In this document: positions 50,623-59,586 of the stretch, piece by piece | Layout of the letters: each line of letters begins with the position of its first letter | Numbering within the stretch: the first letter of the stretch is position 1 | Origin: Desulfatibacillum alkenivorans DSM 16219 | Lineage (GTDB): Bacteria > Desulfobacterota > Desulfobacteria > Desulfobacterales > Desulfatibacillaceae | Reading direction: 5' to 3' | Assembly (NCBI RefSeq): GCF_900142135.1 | Contig: NZ_FQZU01000034.1 | Coordinates: 1-64,000, forward strand | Length of the DNA stretch: 64,000 nt | Notes under the pieces: generated by a model | Databases searched by the model: none | Told to the model about the DNA's origin: nothing | Seen by the model: the letters and a program-made list of their open reading frames with translations, nothing else | Position numbers and translations under genes: made by a program

Positions 50623-51861
50623 TCAGAGCTTATGCACGGACGGCTTTTCATCAGGATCTATTTCCACGGCGATGGTGTCGCCGGTCTTTAAGCCCAGGCG
50701 GATGAAGCTCTTGATCACCTCATCATGCCGGTCCATGTTCCAATATACGGACCAGACCGGATTTCTCAGGGTGTCAATGCCGTACGCGTCATGGGAGCAT
50801 AGGTTGATCCTGAACTTGTCCTTGGCGATGAGCGTATCCGCTTCAGCCAAAAAGTAGTCCATTTGATATAAATTGGTGTGAAGGGCTTTGGCCAACTGAC
50901 CGTGAATTTCGGGGTACTCGTCCAGGTAATGATTGGCAACCTGGTACAATTCCTTGGGATCCCTGGTGGAAAGGCGAAGCACGGCGTAACGTTCGTGCCA
51001 GATGGCGAACTCCTCCATATCCCGCTCGTATCCCCGGATCAGGGAAAGGAGATCCTCTATGGTGGTTTCCTTGCCGTCTTCCCGTCCCAGAACGATGTCC
51101 TCGCATTTGGAAATGACTTCCAGGTAAAACGCGTTGTTGTCCATGACGAACAAGGGGCGCTCCCTGTAATTCCTGCGCCGGCGAATCCTGCGCACGCCGT
51201 CCAGCTTAATGCGGGTTTCGCTGTCCTTGAAGCCCCGGGTGTCTATGGACGATATATCCTTGGCCTGAACCACAAAGACCTCTCCGGTGGGGGACACGAT
51301 GAACTCGATCTCGCACCGGAAGCCTAAAAAGGCCTGGATTTCCTGGGACATGTGCAGCAGTTTGATATCGTGGGGGGTGTTGGTGATATAAGGATCCCGC
51401 TGGACCTTGTGGCTCCGGTCCATGCTGTAGCCGAACTCCCAATGGTCCCCCACCATCTTGGCCATGATGCTGGCCCCGCTGATAAAGGGCATGACGATAA
51501 CGCCCATGTCGTCCAGCTTAAGCTCCGGAGCATTATTGAAAATCTGCTGGCGCATGATGGCCAGCTTTTTGGCCTTGCGGGCGGACTTGATAATCCGTTT
51601 TCTGGCGTATTTAATGCCCCCTATGTCGGCGTAGGTTTCCAAAGAGTCGAAGGTGCCGCCTTTATAATACTCCTCCATGGGGTGGGCGCTTCTGGCGATT
51701 ACTTTGAAGTCGTCCGAGAACCTGCTTAAAAAATCCTCCAGATCTTTAAAAGAGTCCTTTTCGAAATCTTCAGCAGGGATGAAAATAAAATCCGGCACAT
51801 TAAAATTGCCCTGTTTTAACAAGGCCAAAAGCCTGGCTTTTTCCGGCAGCATCTTTTCCAC
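50623..51861 (-). CDS. PEP/pyruvate-binding-like (PPDK N-domain) protein
   Basis: 412 aa from GTG 51861, with CGGAGG upstream. RSAHPMEEYYKGGTFDSLE resembles the pyruvate-phosphate dikinase/PEP synthase ATP-binding region. MGVIVMPFISGASIMAKMVG and CEIEFIVSPTGEVFVVQAKDI give the ATP-grasp-like core with the conserved Glu/Gln pair. The catalytic His domain is absent, so it is not a complete PEP synthase. Function unknown, possibly ATP-dependent phosphorylation. Upstream of and co-directional with the HD gene. Confidence 0.65.
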   Translation of the reverse strand: MEKMLPEKARLLALLKQGNFNVPDFIFIPAEDFEKDSFKDLEDFLSRFSDDFKVIARSAHPMEEYYKGGTFDSLETYADIGGIKYARKRIIKSARKAKKLAIMRQQIFNNAPELKLDDMGVIVMPFISGASIMAKMVGDHWEFGYSMDRSHKVQRDPYITNTPHDIKLLHMSQEIQAFLGFRCEIEFIVSPTGEVFVVQAKDISSIDTRGFKDSETRIKLDGVRRIRRRRNYRERPLFVMDNNAFYLEVISKCEDIVLGREDGKETTIEDLLSLIRGYERDMEEFAIWHERYAVLRLSTRDPKELYQVANHYLDEYPEIHGQLAKALHTNLYQMDYFLAEADTLIAKDKFRINLCSHDAYGIDTLRNPVWSVYWNMDRHDEVIKSFIRLGLKTGDTIAVEIDPDEKPSVHKL

Positions 51862-52063
51862 CGCAGCCTCCGACGCCTAAAGTGAAAATACCAATTTGCA
51901 AATTTAAACGACCACACAACCGTAGCTGGAAAATCATACCATACAGAGTCCATGACTTCAACATTACGCGCGGGAAAACAAAAGGAGATTGGTTAAATTA
52001 CAGGACGGCTGGGGATCGGCCTTCCACCTTGGCTGATCGGCCAGGCAATAACACGCCTGGCGA

Positions 52064-52696
52064 CTACCGGGTGAAGGGATTCGACGCTTTTTCACGGCCG
52101 ATTGTGGTGGCCGGCTCCGGACCGTAGTCATGCCCGGGCAAGACCACGGTTTCCTCGGGCAGAACATACAGGCGTTCCTTGATGTTCTTGACCAGCACCT
52201 TCAAGGACGCCCCGGGAAACCAGGTCGCTCCTATGGATCCCGCAAACAGCGTGTCCCCGGAGAAAAGACGGCCCTCCCCCAGCAGGCAAATCCCTCCAGG
52301 ACTGTGGCCGGGGGTGTGCATCACCTCAAGCTGGGTTTCTCCAATGGAAATCCGGTCTCCATCCTCCAGGAGGACGTCTGCGGGCGGGGATTTCCTGCCG
52401 CCCAACATCCTGCACGCAAGGCCGCCAAACAAGGAGGTCAGCATTTTTGCGTCCTGTTTGTGGATGTACAGACGAGCTCCAGTCGCCGAAATAATGCCGG
52501 CATTCCCGCAAATGTGGTCGAAATGGCCGTGGGTGTTGATAACGTGCGTGACCTTGCCCCCCATTTCGTCAACCTGCCCCAATATGGTTGAAGCATCGAA
52601 TGCCGGGTCAATAAGCGCGCAATTTTTTGTGACGGGATCCTGGATCACATAACAAAAAACCCCCATGGAACCTCCCAGGATTTGACGAATGATCAA
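52064..52696 (-). CDS. MBL-fold metallo-hydrolase (glyoxalase II-like)
   Basis: 210 aa. NTHGHFDHICGN is the HxHxDH motif, followed by HTPGHSPGGIC, FSGDTLFAGSIG (Asp ligand) and LPGHDYGPEP (last His). Length and order match short hydroxyacylglutathione-hydrolase-like proteins (COG0491). Cytoplasmic. It is divergent from the FetA-like gene (127 bp between the two chosen starts). Substrate, possibly a thioester, not determined. Confidence 0.85.
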   Translation of the reverse strand: MIIRQILGGSMGVFCYVIQDPVTKNCALIDPAFDASTILGQVDEMGGKVTHVINTHGHFDHICGNAGIISATGARLYIHKQDAKMLTSLFGGLACRMLGGRKSPPADVLLEDGDRISIGETQLEVMHTPGHSPGGICLLGEGRLFSGDTLFAGSIGATWFPGASLKVLVKNIKERLYVLPEETVVLPGHDYGPEPATTIGREKASNPFTR

Positions 52697-52823
52697 AGGC
52701 CCCTCCTTTTTTTTAACGAGTAAAGCGCATCGGCGCCGTCAAGAAGTTGCTCTCAATGAAGGATTGTGTTTATCATGCTACGAAGTTTCCGTCAAAACTG
52801 TCCCGGGTACAGAGATTATCGAC

Positions 52824-53495
52824 ATGAAAGACCAAACCATAGTGGAATGCCGGAATTTGGGATTTGCTTATGAAAACGGCAAGGATCTTTTTTCGGAAGT
52901 CAACCTGAAGGTTCCAGCCGGCGCTTTTGTGCAGATTCAAGGGGCTTCGGGTACGGGAAAGTCCACGTTTTTGCGGCTTCTTAACCGGCTGGCGATCCCC
53001 AGCAAAGGAAGCATCCTGTTTCAAGGGAAGGACCTGCAGGAGTTGGAAGCGCCCGAGCTGAGAACCCGGATTGTCTACCTTCAGCAAACGCCCACGCTAA
53101 TCCAGGGCAGCGTGCGCCACAACCTTGTGCTGCCTTTCCGGTTCTTTCAAAATAAAAAGCGTAAGGCTCCTGAAGATGAGGAACTCCGAAAGGGTCTTCA
53201 GCGTTTTATGCTGGACGAAATCAGCCTGGAGCAATCGGCCATGGATCTCTCCGTAGGGCAGCGCCAGCGTTTATGCCTGCTGAGGGCCATCTTGCTTTCG
53301 CCCGACGTCCTGCTGCTGGACGAACCTACAAGCGCCCTGGATAAAGACAGCCGCCAGGCGGTGGTGGACGTGGTAAACAAGCTGCACCGGGATGACAACA
53401 TAACCATGTTTCTGGTGGCCCACACGGAGTTTTCCGTCGAATCGGGGAAGGTTATTTATTGCACCTTGAATAGCGGAAAGATGGAGGTCCAATGA
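52824..53495 (+). CDS. ABC transporter ATP-binding protein, FetA/YbbL type
   Basis: 223 aa from ATG 52824. An open frame to 52689 overlaps the divergent hydrolase gene and is rejected; the ribosome binding site at 52824 is weak. Walker A is GASGTGKS, the signature is LSVGQRQRL, Walker B LLLDEPTSALD, and the H-loop VAHTEF. It pairs with the permease that begins in its stop codon (ATGA). The FetAB family exports iron in E. coli; substrate here is inferred. Confidence 0.8.
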   Translation: MKDQTIVECRNLGFAYENGKDLFSEVNLKVPAGAFVQIQGASGTGKSTFLRLLNRLAIPSKGSILFQGKDLQELEAPELRTRIVYLQQTPTLIQGSVRHNLVLPFRFFQNKKRKAPEDEELRKGLQRFMLDEISLEQSAMDLSVGQRQRLCLLRAILLSPDVLLLDEPTSALDKDSRQAVVDVVNKLHRDDNITMFLVAHTEFSVESGKVIYCTLNSGKMEVQ

Positions 53496-54289
53496 GCCAA
53501 GTCGTACACATCAGCCTGTGGCAGTTGGGGCTTGGAACGATTTTCATCCTCATGGCCGGGGCGACCTCCCTGATCTATAAGCTGGGGCTGGAGAAGGACC
53601 TGTTTTGGGGGACTGTTCGCACCTTTGCCCAGCTGTTTTTAATGGGCTACGCTTTAACCATTATTTTCACCCTGAACCTCGGCTGGATGGTCCTGGCCAT
53701 TTACGCGGTGATGATCGGCTTCGCCGCCCTGACCGTACGCGGCAGGATCAAAGAAAAGCAGGTTCCCGTTCTAGTCCCGACCTTCGTCTCCATGCTGACC
53801 AGCTACATGCTTGTGAGCATTCTTATAACCGGCGTTATTGTCGGCGTGGATCCTTGGTGGCAGCCTCGATATTTTCTAACCTTGGGGGGCATGGTCGTGG
53901 GCAATTCCATGACCGCCGTGGCTATCTCCCTGGAACGCCTGTTTGCTGAGCTGAGACAGCGCTCCAACGAGGTGGAAATGATGCTTTGCCTGGGCGCCGA
54001 TTACAAGGAAGCCAGCCATCCTATGCTGGCGGAAGCCCTGAAAGCCGGCATGATTCCCTCCATCAATTCCATGATGGGCGCAGGAATCGTGTTTATACCC
54101 GGCATGATGACCGGCCAAATTCTGGCGGGCGCCGATCCCCTGGAAGCCATCCGCTACCAGATTGTGGTGATGCTCATGCTGGTGGGATCCACGGCACTGG
54201 GGTCTTTGCTCATCACCCTGCTGGTCCGTAGAAAATGTTTCGGCGCAGCCCAGGAACTAAGATTGACCAAAACCAAAGGGGTTTCCTAA
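53492..54289 (+). CDS. ABC transporter permease, FetB/YbbM type
   Basis: 265 aa with about seven membrane helices. GGMVVGNSMTAVAISLERL and MIPSINSMMGAGIVFIPGMM are the conserved central and C-terminal motifs of the YbbM/FetB permease family. It overlaps the ATPase by 4 bases and is followed after 26 bp by the M50-like gene. Predicted to export an iron- or metal-related substrate. Confidence 0.85.
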   Translation: MSQVVHISLWQLGLGTIFILMAGATSLIYKLGLEKDLFWGTVRTFAQLFLMGYALTIIFTLNLGWMVLAIYAVMIGFAALTVRGRIKEKQVPVLVPTFVSMLTSYMLVSILITGVIVGVDPWWQPRYFLTLGGMVVGNSMTAVAISLERLFAELRQRSNEVEMMLCLGADYKEASHPMLAEALKAGMIPSINSMMGAGIVFIPGMMTGQILAGADPLEAIRYQIVVMLMLVGSTALGSLLITLLVRRKCFGAAQELRLTKTKGVS

Positions 54290-54315
54290 TCAAACAGCTC
54301 AATAAATAGGCGCAC

Positions 54316-55170
54316 ATGCTTGAAATCTTACAGAATGTTGGAATTTTCGCCTTGGATTCCCTCAAGACCACGGGCATGATCCTGCTCATGATCATGGGGC
54401 CGGGCATGCTCTTCGCCCTGATTATGAACAGCGTCTCCACCCGGTTGAAAGCCGAATTATGGAACTTGCTGGGCCGAAAACTATACCTGGCCGCCTTTGG
54501 ATGGTTGGGCGTAAGCGTGCACGAACTGGGGCATGCCGTCATGTGCCTTTTGTTCGGGCATAAAATCAACAAGCTGCAACTCTTTGCGCCGGATCACAAA
54601 TCGGGAACCCTGGGCGCCGTGAATCACAGCTTCAATCCCCGCAACCCATACCAGGTAGTCGGCAATTTCTTTATAGCCTTAGGCCCGGTCATCCTGGGAG
54701 TCGCCGTTATTTGGACGGCGGCGCATTTTCTGCTTCCCCATGGAATAGCCTCCCTGGAAATCTCCGTCAAATGGTCCGATTTCCGTTCCCTGGACGCCTT
54801 TTTAAGATTGGCCGCTTCCGCCTGGGACGCCCTAAAGGACATGCTGGACGGCCTGTTCACCAAGGCCCTATGGAGCCAATGGCAGACGTGGGTGTTCACT
54901 TATCTCCTTATCTGCGTGGGGAGCGGCATTTCCCTTTCGTGGTCCGACATCTCCGGCGGGATCGAAGGATTCCTGGCCTTCTTTGTCCTGTTGTTTATCG
55001 CCGTGCTTGTCGCTGCGTATTTTGACAGCATACCCTCGCAGCAGATCAAAGCCTTAAGCCGGGCTATAGCAAACGTGTATCCCTTTATGCTTTTCGCCCT
55101 GGCTTTAAACGCCCTACTGGCCGCGTCGATTTTCCTGCTCAACACATTGAAAGAATCTATAAAAAACTAA
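54316..55170 (+). CDS. M50-like integral membrane zinc metalloprotease
   Basis: 284 aa. HELGHAVMCLLFGH lies within a membrane segment (HEXXH zinc motif). Later GNFFIALGPVILGVAVI is a Gly/Pro-rich segment like the second motif of site-2 proteases. About six helices in total. No PDZ domain. Members cleave membrane substrates or are inactive. Its target is unknown; the context with FetAB-like genes is suggestive only. Confidence 0.65.
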   Translation: MLEILQNVGIFALDSLKTTGMILLMIMGPGMLFALIMNSVSTRLKAELWNLLGRKLYLAAFGWLGVSVHELGHAVMCLLFGHKINKLQLFAPDHKSGTLGAVNHSFNPRNPYQVVGNFFIALGPVILGVAVIWTAAHFLLPHGIASLEISVKWSDFRSLDAFLRLAASAWDALKDMLDGLFTKALWSQWQTWVFTYLLICVGSGISLSWSDISGGIEGFLAFFVLLFIAVLVAAYFDSIPSQQIKALSRAIANVYPFMLFALALNALLAASIFLLNTLKESIKN

Positions 55171-55242
55171 ATATCTTGCGCCAAAATCCGATAACAACCT
55201 TAAGAAGATTACCTCGCGCATCAATGATCGGACGGAGGCGCC

Positions 55243-55701
55243 ATGTATTCCATAAAAAACGACATCGCAAAAAATCGTCTTTACGTAACCATCGGGGTCC
55301 TCAAAACCCGAGATTCGTGCAACTTGGTCAACTCCATGCTAAAACGGGCTTCCAGAATGCGAAGAGAATTCACGCTTTTATTGGACTTATCCGCATTCAG
55401 GCCCACCTCGGAGCTTGCGACCCAAAACATTTGCATGGGAATCGATTACATGCAAAAGCAGGGGCTTGGATATGTCGCCAAGGTTTCCTGCCCCATGGAG
55501 GCCATGACGGATATTGACGTTTCCTGCATTCCTTACGGCATGGAATGCCAAACGGCGGCCACGGCGGCGGAAGCAAATAAGATTTTGGATTGGTGGACGG
55601 CGGAGCAACAAGCCAAGGGCGCCATGCAGGAAAAAGGGGGCGTCCCCGCTTTTCAGGAATATAATCCGCCTGACTGGGTTTTCCTTTCACCGCCGGATTA
55701 A
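55243..55701 (+). CDS. SpoIIAA/STAS-like hypothetical protein
   Basis: 152 aa. The N-terminal segment NRLYVTIGVLKTRDSCNLVNSMLKRASRM, then LLLDLSAFRPTS, resembles SpoIIAA-like folds (beta-strand, exposed helix and the D/S loop). There is no obvious phosphorylated Ser. The C-terminal Pro-rich tail (PAFQEYNPPDWVFLSPPD) is unusual. It lies 72 bp downstream of the M50-like gene. The nearby receiver-SpoIIE phosphatase (55884) would fit a partner-switch partner, but this is inference. Confidence 0.5.
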   Translation: MYSIKNDIAKNRLYVTIGVLKTRDSCNLVNSMLKRASRMRREFTLLLDLSAFRPTSELATQNICMGIDYMQKQGLGYVAKVSCPMEAMTDIDVSCIPYGMECQTAATAAEANKILDWWTAEQQAKGAMQEKGGVPAFQEYNPPDWVFLSPPD

Positions 55702-55705
55702 CACG

Positions 55706-55870
55706 TCAGGCTATTTCCAACTCATCCCCCACACATAACCGGTTGATCATAAAAGCCTGGTAAAAAGCGCTTAAAGCCGGAAGGGCCGTGCAATGGTTGG
55801 GAAACAAAGATTCAACTCCCTCTTGACGGAAGTAATCAATGGTTTTTTCCGCCGCTTTCGAATCGTCCAG
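55706..55870 (-). pseudogene. C-terminal remnant of an MBL-fold hydrolase
   Basis: 55 codons, no start codon, open from just after a TAA to TGA at 55706. The translation contains TIDYFRQEGVESLFPNHCTA and ends AFMINRLCVGDELEIA. This resembles the ending of MBL-fold proteins that close with HCTG...F...VG..L. It lies between the 152-aa gene (stop 55701) and the SpoIIE gene (stop 55884), with no upstream part of the enzyme present. Confidence 0.55.
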
Positions 55871-55883
55871 TTAAACGCCGCCA

Positions 55884-57092
55884 TTAATTTCTTTGCAGGA
55901 CCATAATGCTGATATCGTCGGAAAAAGCGTCGCCGCCCCGAAAGCGGTATAGTTCTTCCGCGGTTTTCCGCATAACGCTTTCCAGGTCCTGAGAGCGGTT
56001 GTCTTCCAGCAATTGCATGAGGCGCTTTTGGGAAAACTCGTTTTCATGGTCGTCGCGGCATTCGGTGATGCCGTCGGAATACAGGTAAAGCCGGTCGCCG
56101 GGATTCAGGGTGAACTCGTATCCGGAATACTCGGCGTTTTCCAAAAGCCCCACAGGAAAGCCTCCGTTGCCGATGGTCTCCAGAGCGCCCTGGCTTGGTA
56201 CGCGTATTGGGTGGGGGTGGCCCGCCTGGGTCAGGATGGTGCGGCCGGTCCGGACGTCGGTTATTCCCAGGACCATGGTAAAGTAGGCCTGCAGCGTGTC
56301 GCTGCTTTGAAACAGGAGGTTCAGTTTGGCGGCCATGTCCTCGGGGGAAAGCAGCGTTCCCGACCCGTTTCGGGATATGCCGGTAGTCATGGCCTCCTCC
56401 CATATCAGGGAGGTGAGGGTTTTGCTGACGGTCACGGAAAGCATGGCTGCGGGAACTCCGTGGCCGGAGATGTCCAGGATGAAAAAGGCGATGTGGTTGT
56501 CCCCTAAAGGGAAAAAATTGAACATATCCCCGCCCACAATGGCGCAGGGCATGAACAGGGAGCCGAAGCTGAACCCGTTGATTTCGCCGGTCTGGGCGGG
56601 CAATAGGCTCTGCTGAACCGAGGCCGCCACTTGGAGGTCCTTGGTGATAATGTCGTTGGAGCGGGAAAGGTCGATGTTGGATTGGGACAGTTCCGCGTTT
56701 TTGACTTTAAGCTCTTTTTCCAGGCTCAGGATTCTTTCGGCCGCCGTGATCCGGGCTTTGAGTTCTCCGGCGTTAAAGGGCTTGGATATGAAGTCGTCGG
56801 CCCCGGCTTCCAGGCCTTCCATCAATTCGGATTTGCTTGTTTTTGCGGTAAGCAGAATCAGGTAGGTGTATGAGGACAAAGAGCTTTGCCGGATTTTTTT
56901 GCACAGGGCCGGACCTTCCATGCCAGGCATCATCCAGTCTATCACGGCAAGGCGGGGAGCCTCCGGATCCTGCAAGATCTCCCAGGCCCGGGCCCCGTCC
57001 TGGGCCGTAACAACCTCATAGCCCCATTTGGACAAGAGAGTTTTAAGGGCTATCTGAACTGTTCTGTCATCATCAGCGACGAGTATTTTCAT
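55884..57092 (-). CDS. Response-regulator SpoIIE-type phosphatase (RsbU/RsbP-like)
   Basis: 402 aa from ATG 57092; an upstream TTG at 57221 has no ribosome binding site. Receiver domain (1-120) with LVADDD, phospho-acceptor in VIDWMMPG, and SKPFN. A helical linker (KNAELSQSNIDLSRSND) follows. The PP2C/SpoIIE domain (about 165-402) has GGDMFN, LDISGHGVPAAML and DDISIMVLQ, with the metal-binding Asp residues. It dephosphorylates an anti-sigma-factor antagonist-like protein under control of an unknown kinase. No kinase in the window is an obvious partner. The divergent neighbour is the DUF4388-cNMP gene. Confidence 0.85.
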   Translation of the reverse strand: MKILVADDDRTVQIALKTLLSKWGYEVVTAQDGARAWEILQDPEAPRLAVIDWMMPGMEGPALCKKIRQSSLSSYTYLILLTAKTSKSELMEGLEAGADDFISKPFNAGELKARITAAERILSLEKELKVKNAELSQSNIDLSRSNDIITKDLQVAASVQQSLLPAQTGEINGFSFGSLFMPCAIVGGDMFNFFPLGDNHIAFFILDISGHGVPAAMLSVTVSKTLTSLIWEEAMTTGISRNGSGTLLSPEDMAAKLNLLFQSSDTLQAYFTMVLGITDVRTGRTILTQAGHPHPIRVPSQGALETIGNGGFPVGLLENAEYSGYEFTLNPGDRLYLYSDGITECRDDHENEFSQKRLMQLLEDNRSQDLESVMRKTAEELYRFRGGDAFSDDISIMVLQRN

Positions 57093-57298
57093 AGCGGTAT
57101 GGTTGAAATTTCCCGCCTCCTTCAGTTCTTTTTTTCCGTTTCTTAAGGCCTGGTCATAAAATCGGCTTTTAGGCTGTGTTCCTTTAGGATCAATTTTTAC
57201 GGAAACAGGCGGATCTGACAAAAAAAAGACTGTTCCAAGCGGCTCGCCCCCGAAATGAGTACAAATTAATCTTGATATTTAATAGGGAAATTGATATG

Positions 57299-57317
57299 GA
57301 TTAATGATAATCAATGC
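57299..57317. promoter_or_regulatory. Weak Fur-like box
   Basis: The core AATGATAATCA is exact, and in the best register 13 of 19 positions match the consensus Fur box, but the flanks diverge. It lies 86 bp upstream of the DUF4388-cNMP gene. Weak evidence. Confidence 0.2.
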
Positions 57318-57402
57318 ATTGTGAACAGATTGGCCTTACTCGGTTTTTTTGTAGATTGAACCCAATAATAGTGCATCTACTCTTGAAACGCCCGGTTAAA
57401 AT

Positions 57403-58566
57403 ATGAAGCCTTCCATAGCGCTTAAAGGTCAGTTGGATTTTGTCAGCCTGGCTCAAGTCATTCAGTTTTTATCATCCAATTCCAGCAACGGCGCTCTTGT
57501 CCTTAGAAGCCCGTATATCAATCAGCCCGGCGTAATCTGTTTTAACAAAGGCATAATCACCAATGCCTTTTGCGGCGATTTACAGGGGATCGACGCTGCA
57601 TACTCTCTGTTCGGCTGGACCGAAGGAGAGTTTGAATTCGACGTAAACCGCGTGGAAGCGGAACGGGTCATCACTCAAAGCCTGATGGAAATCATCATGG
57701 AAGGCGCCCGAATGCTGGACGAAGGGCGCATCCAGGAACTGGGCGCGGAAAGCCGGGATATCGCCAAGCCTTTCCGGCCTCATCTGGAGGAAGGGGTGAA
57801 TTTCATCCCCAGCCCGGACGTGGACTACTCGTACGTGGTGGAAGAAGAGATATTCTCCCCGGGCCAGAACATTGTGGAGGAAGGCAATCACGGCAATTGG
57901 ATTTGCGTTATCCTGGACGGATATGCGGACGTGATCAAAGACACTAAAAGGGGGCCTTTCACGCTGTGCAGAATCGGGCCGGGCGCTTTGATCGGAGACA
58001 TCGCCATCGTCCTGAAAAAGGAGAACGTGCGGCGCGCGTCCGTCATATCCGTAGACGAAGTCACATTGGGGGTCCTGGACTTGGAAAGAATCCACCGGGA
58101 GCTGGCCCTCATGTCCCGAAACCTCCGCGGCGTCCTTTTGGGGCTGAACCGCCGATTGGCCGAAGTCAATCACAATCTATCCAGGCTGTACGTGTCCGAC
58201 ACAACCTACGACATCAAAAGCCTGAACGGCAGGGACGTCTTTGATTTCAACGGGAGCGACAAGCTGTTCACCATCACGCAAGGCTGGGCGTCCCTGGTCG
58301 CCAAAGGCCAAAAAGGATACGTAAAAGTCGCTGAAATGGAGCATGGCGATTTTGTGGGCCGGGTTCCTTTTCTGGATTTGGGCCACGAGCCGGGCCAGGC
58401 CGTCCTGCTGCCTTCCGAGGACTTCGCCGTGGAGGAGCTGCCCACCGAAGACATCGTCGCCGAATACGAAAACTCCTCCAACATGATTCAATGCATCGCG
58501 AGCTACATCTCCAACTGCGTCGCAGCCACCACCATGCAAATCCGTGGGACCGGCAAAACCGAGTAA
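57403..58566 (+). CDS. DUF4388 and cyclic-nucleotide-binding domain protein
   Basis: 387 aa. N-terminal DUF4388 (PATAN-type) domain: LKGQLDFVSLAQVIQFLSSN, and GWTEGEFEFDVN. Residues about 140-260 form a cNMP-binding-like domain with GPGALIGDIAIVL as the phosphate-binding cassette; the usual RxxT/S after it is not obvious, so cAMP binding is uncertain. A second half-like segment (KLFTITQGWASLVAKGQKGYV) may be a second, degenerate one. No DNA-binding domain. Divergent from the receiver-SpoIIE gene, with a 310-bp gap between the starts. Confidence 0.75.
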   Translation: MKPSIALKGQLDFVSLAQVIQFLSSNSSNGALVLRSPYINQPGVICFNKGIITNAFCGDLQGIDAAYSLFGWTEGEFEFDVNRVEAERVITQSLMEIIMEGARMLDEGRIQELGAESRDIAKPFRPHLEEGVNFIPSPDVDYSYVVEEEIFSPGQNIVEEGNHGNWICVILDGYADVIKDTKRGPFTLCRIGPGALIGDIAIVLKKENVRRASVISVDEVTLGVLDLERIHRELALMSRNLRGVLLGLNRRLAEVNHNLSRLYVSDTTYDIKSLNGRDVFDFNGSDKLFTITQGWASLVAKGQKGYVKVAEMEHGDFVGRVPFLDLGHEPGQAVLLPSEDFAVEELPTEDIVAEYENSSNMIQCIASYISNCVAATTMQIRGTGKTE

Positions 58567-58974
58567 CCCTCCCCCTGCGTCATTTATCTACTATAGAGGG
58601 CGGGGAAGGCCCTTGCCGCCCCCCGAACCGTGCATGCGGTTCTCAGCATCTGAAATAAAAAATCTTATCAATCAGCTTTTGCTGAGTTTGAAGCCCAACA
58701 GTTTCATAAGCGCCGATAAGCATTCTTGCTGGGCTCCGTAATCCAACCCGCAAAAATCAAAGTAAAAATGTTGATTGGGTAGGGCCTGCGAAACCCAAGA
58801 AAAATGCGTTCAGGCAGCGCCGTTCGCCCCCGACCTTGCCTAACCTCGAAACCTCTATTAGGCCGCGCCTTCCGGCCTGCAGCCCCAGTAATTACATGCC
58901 TGGGCCGCCCGAAAGGCGGGCAGGGCGAGCCGCTGCCCCTACACTGCAAAAATATGGGGCTGTAAAGAAATCCC
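58567..58974. other. Convergent intergenic region with GC-rich hairpins
   Basis: 408 bp. It contains GGGCGG/CCGCCC (58598-58620), GAACCG/CGGTTC (58625-58642) and AGGCCG/CGGCCT type hairpins near 58860. Some resemble intergenic repeats or group II intron ends; no reverse transcriptase. No coding sequence apparent. Confidence 0.45.
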
Positions 58975-59586
58975 CTACTCTTCCGACAAAATGCGTTCGG
59001 CGCGCTGACGGGCCTGCTCAAAGGGTTCGGGCCTGTACGGATCGATCCATGCCTGGGCGGCGGAATCCGGCCCCATGACAAAAAACAAGGACTGCACCAA
59101 AAAAAACAGCCACACGGCCAAGGCCCAGGTCAGGCCCGAATGGGGCGCCAGTAAATTCACCAGCAAGGCGCCTCCGGCGCTCACGCCCAGTTCCACAGCC
59201 AGGGATCGGGCGCCTTTTCCAGCAAAGCACACTCCGCTGCGAATCCAGGCCAGAATAACAATGGCCGCAACCAGAAAATTGGTTTGAGGCAGTCCCGCAA
59301 AGGCCAAAACCAGCAACAGAAACAAGGGGAACAGGCAGGTCAAAAATTTCCCCCCGCTCCATCTGCGGAGCAGCCAGGCGTATCCGGCTAAAAAGACCCA
59401 CAAGGTCATGCGAAAGGCCCAATACGGCCCGGAGATCAGGTTCAGGCAAAAATACGCCGGGATGAAAGCCAGGCCGCAGGCCAGGGCGTACCAGATGGTT
59501 CCGGAAAAATGGCTGCGCATGGCCCTGACCTCCCGTTCCAGGCCTTGGGCTGGGGCGTCGTTCAAGTATGCAAAGTTGTTATTCAT
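58975..59586 (-). CDS. Membrane protein in PspA cluster, hypothetical
   Basis: 203 aa from ATG 59586, with AAGGAGG upstream. About five membrane helices (about 37-58, 60-80, 87-110, 118-140 and 150-172), followed by a charged C-terminal tail (DPYRPEPFEQARQRAERILS). It overlaps the PspA-family gene by 8 bases, which points to co-expression and possible partnership, as PspA-type proteins often act with membrane proteins. Family not recognised. Confidence 0.6.
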   Translation of the reverse strand: MNNNFAYLNDAPAQGLEREVRAMRSHFSGTIWYALACGLAFIPAYFCLNLISGPYWAFRMTLWVFLAGYAWLLRRWSGGKFLTCLFPLFLLLVLAFAGLPQTNFLVAAIVILAWIRSGVCFAGKGARSLAVELGVSAGGALLVNLLAPHSGLTWALAVWLFFLVQSLFFVMGPDSAAQAWIDPYRPEPFEQARQRAERILSEE

